Source: Defluviitaleaceae bacterium
GTDB taxonomy: Bacteria > Bacillota > Clostridia > Lachnospirales > WRAA01
NCBI GenBank assembly: GCA_009780445.1
Contig: WRAA01000120.1
Location: forward strand, 1 to 6,451
Length of the DNA: 6,451 nt
Reading direction: 5' to 3'
Shown: positions 5,564 through 6,451 of the stretch, in pieces
Layout of the letters: every line of letters begins with the position of its first letter
Numbering within the stretch: the stretch's first letter is position 1
Notes under the pieces: generated by a model
What the model was told of the DNA's origin: nothing
The model's database searches: none
Seen by the model: only the letters and a program-made list of their open reading frames with translations
Made by a program: the position numbers and the translations under genes

Positions 5564-5809
5564 TCATCCGTAGGCGAAGAAACGTTCCTCTGGGCAGTTT
5601 TCTTTCTCGACAGCCTTCCACACGGCTTTACGCATAAGACGGGCGTGGATTCCTTCGGGATCTCCCGTGGCAAATTTTAGATAGTTAAAACTTAAAGTTT
5701 CAAAGGTATATTCTATCTCACCATCTGTAATCAACTCTGGCTCTGCGGCACTGTAGTAGTATATAACCCTAGTATCCGTTTTTTCTTTCAGCCTAAGTTT
5801 TGTATACAT
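5564..5809 (-). CDS. Candidate immunity protein for the MuF-linked toxin domain
   Basis: An 81-residue protein that I cannot assign to a named family. It starts MYTKLRLKEKTDTRVIYYYS, has an acidic stretch (PELITDGEIEYTFETL, 24-39), then SFNYLKF (40-46), a helical segment rich in Ala, Lys and Arg (55-70), and ends with PEERFFAYG. There is no signal peptide or membrane segment, so it should be cytoplasmic, as expected for a protein that neutralises a toxin inside the producing cell. The ATG follows the toxin stop codon with no gap (TAAATG). AAGGGG within the toxin gene serves as the ribosome site with an 8-nt spacer, so the two are probably translated together. The layout (small gene directly 3' of a toxin tip, then a terminator) is the standard polymorphic-toxin arrangement. 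The function is inferred from position. The gene is AT-rich like the toxin domain. Confidence 0.6.
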   Translation of the reverse strand: MYTKLRLKEKTDTRVIYYYSAAEPELITDGEIEYTFETLSFNYLKFATGDPEGIHARLMRKAVWKAVEKENCPEERFFAYG

Positions 5810-6451
5810 TTAAAAGACCCCTTCCTTACGCTCTAATTCTCTGACGAACTTTAGGTAATTAAAACTATGCTCTGCAATCTCATGAGAAGCAGGATAGCTC
5901 ATGCCGTGGCTGTTCATCAGATCATGCTCCATGAGTTCGTGATGTAACATTATGATATCCATTTCCCTTATGTTCTTGCCTGACACCAAGTTTTGCCAAG
6001 ATACAGACATATCATAGTCTGGATCAAACCTCTTGAACCCAGCATCCAGCTCGTACTTATTTACGAACATGTGTTCTCGGATTTTTCTTACATCATCTTC
6101 GGAAAAATCTGTGTTTCTTGCAATCGCCTTTATATCGGAGTTTGGGTCGCGGTTACGGATCTCTTCGTAATAAAGCTCCGCATGTTCTCCCATCCTGACG
6201 ATGTCATGTCTGCTAACTGCACCGCTCTGATGCAGCGTATTTGTACCATCTTCATTCGCTTCTATTATACCACCATCCGCGTCAAAATCAACACCTTGTG
6301 CATAAGATTTTTCGCCGGCGTTATCATCGGAGTCTACGATGTAGAAGCAGCGGCAGTTGATGTCGTCCTTGGGGTCGCCTATCATGCCGGGCGCGAAACC
6401 TTGGTTGCCGTTGGGCAGGATGAAGTCTTGGTTGTACGGCACTTTAACACC
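5810..6451 (-). CDS. MuF/SPP1 gp7-type minor head protein with C-terminal polymorphic-toxin-like domain (partial, 5' end beyond window)
   Basis: The frame is open to the right edge, giving 213 visible residues. A GTG at 6442 is internal and not the true start. Residues 1-38 (KVPYNQDFILPNGNQGFAPG, then GDPKDDINCRCFYIV) are the end of a Mu gpF/SPP1 gp7-like head morphogenesis domain, whose hallmark is the closing INCRC (31-35). A hydrophilic acidic linker follows (about 39-78). Residues 79-213 form a separate domain with RHDIVRMGEHAELYYEEI, an IARNTDFSEDDVRKIREHMF helix pair (110-129), RFDPDYDMSVSWQNL (141-155) and a His/Glu-rich block at 170-195. In that block H170, H171, E172, E175, H176, H190, E191 and H195 could be catalytic or metal-binding. 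This tip resembles C-terminal domains of Bacillota polymorphic toxins whose activity I cannot name. In the virion the protein would be a minor head component that could carry the toxin. GC falls to about 43% in the tip. Confidence 0.78.
   Translation of the reverse strand, partial: GVKVPYNQDFILPNGNQGFAPGMIGDPKDDINCRCFYIVDSDDNAGEKSYAQGVDFDADGGIIEANEDGTNTLHQSGAVSRHDIVRMGEHAELYYEEIRNRDPNSDIKAIARNTDFSEDDVRKIREHMFVNKYELDAGFKRFDPDYDMSVSWQNLVSGKNIREMDIIMLHHELMEHDLMNSHGMSYPASHEIAEHSFNYLKFVRELERKEGVF

Noticed and set aside
5921..5945. HHELMEH in the toxin tip as a classical zinc protease motif
   Set aside because: The spacing is HExxxH and not HExxH, so assigning a metalloprotease activity from this alone is not justified. 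It is kept only as a set of candidate functional residues.
5810..6442. A complete 210-residue gene starting at GTG 6442
   Set aside because: The frame continues upstream without a stop to the window edge, and the first residues belong to the middle of a head-domain ending. The true start is outside the window.
1..6451. CRISPR arrays, tRNA genes, insertion sequences, attachment sites
   Set aside because: No regularly spaced repeats, cloverleaf-like sequences, transposase motifs or terminal inverted repeats were seen. The only direct repeat is the pair at 5389-5423 and 5458-5492.

Overview
The window is a piece of a tailed-phage or prophage morphogenesis operon. Every convincing gene lies on the minus strand, so transcription runs from high to low coordinates. 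The genes are tightly packed, often overlap, and mostly have strong Shine-Dalgarno sites (TAAGGAGG, GAGGAGGTG, AAGGAGA). The protein families and these Shine-Dalgarno sites suggest a Bacillota host (Clostridia or Negativicutes-like) with fairly high GC. That host call is inferred from the families I recognise and is not proven. The tail-sheath and tail-tube type proteins indicate a contractile tail (myophage).

In transcription order, 6451-5810 is the 3' part of a minor head (MuF/SPP1 gp7-type) gene. The end of the head domain, with the hallmark CRC motif, is fused to a lower-GC C-terminal domain resembling polymorphic toxin tips. Position 5809-5564 holds a small ORF whose ATG follows the toxin stop codon directly, and it is the best candidate immunity gene. 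A textbook Rho-independent terminator (5535-5498) follows. Then comes a short non-coding spacer with an imperfect 69-bp-offset duplication of the next gene's translation start region.

The core head genes then resume: a small HExxH metallopeptidase-like protein (5405-5097), a Gp20-type coiled-coil scaffold (5079-4435), the major capsid protein (4416-3433, GTG start), a small Rho_N/HeH-like protein (3402-3151), a head-tail connector (3188-2913), an HK97 gp10-like protein (2911-2291, GTG start), a head-closure-like protein (2291-1884), a neck/tail terminator (1891-1340), a DUF3383-type tail sheath (1353-346) and a DUF3277-type tail tube gene cut by the left edge (332-1).

The head genes build the procapsid (scaffold plus capsid protein, with the minor head protein), the connector, gp10-like and closure proteins form the neck, and the terminator, sheath and tube begin the contractile tail. 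The most interesting part is the right end. A toxin-like domain rides on a virion protein, with a candidate immunity gene and its own terminator inserted into an otherwise standard morphogenesis operon. MuF-type polymorphic toxins of temperate phages are a known class. The particular toxin domain, partner gene and terminator arrangement here is what deserves follow-up.
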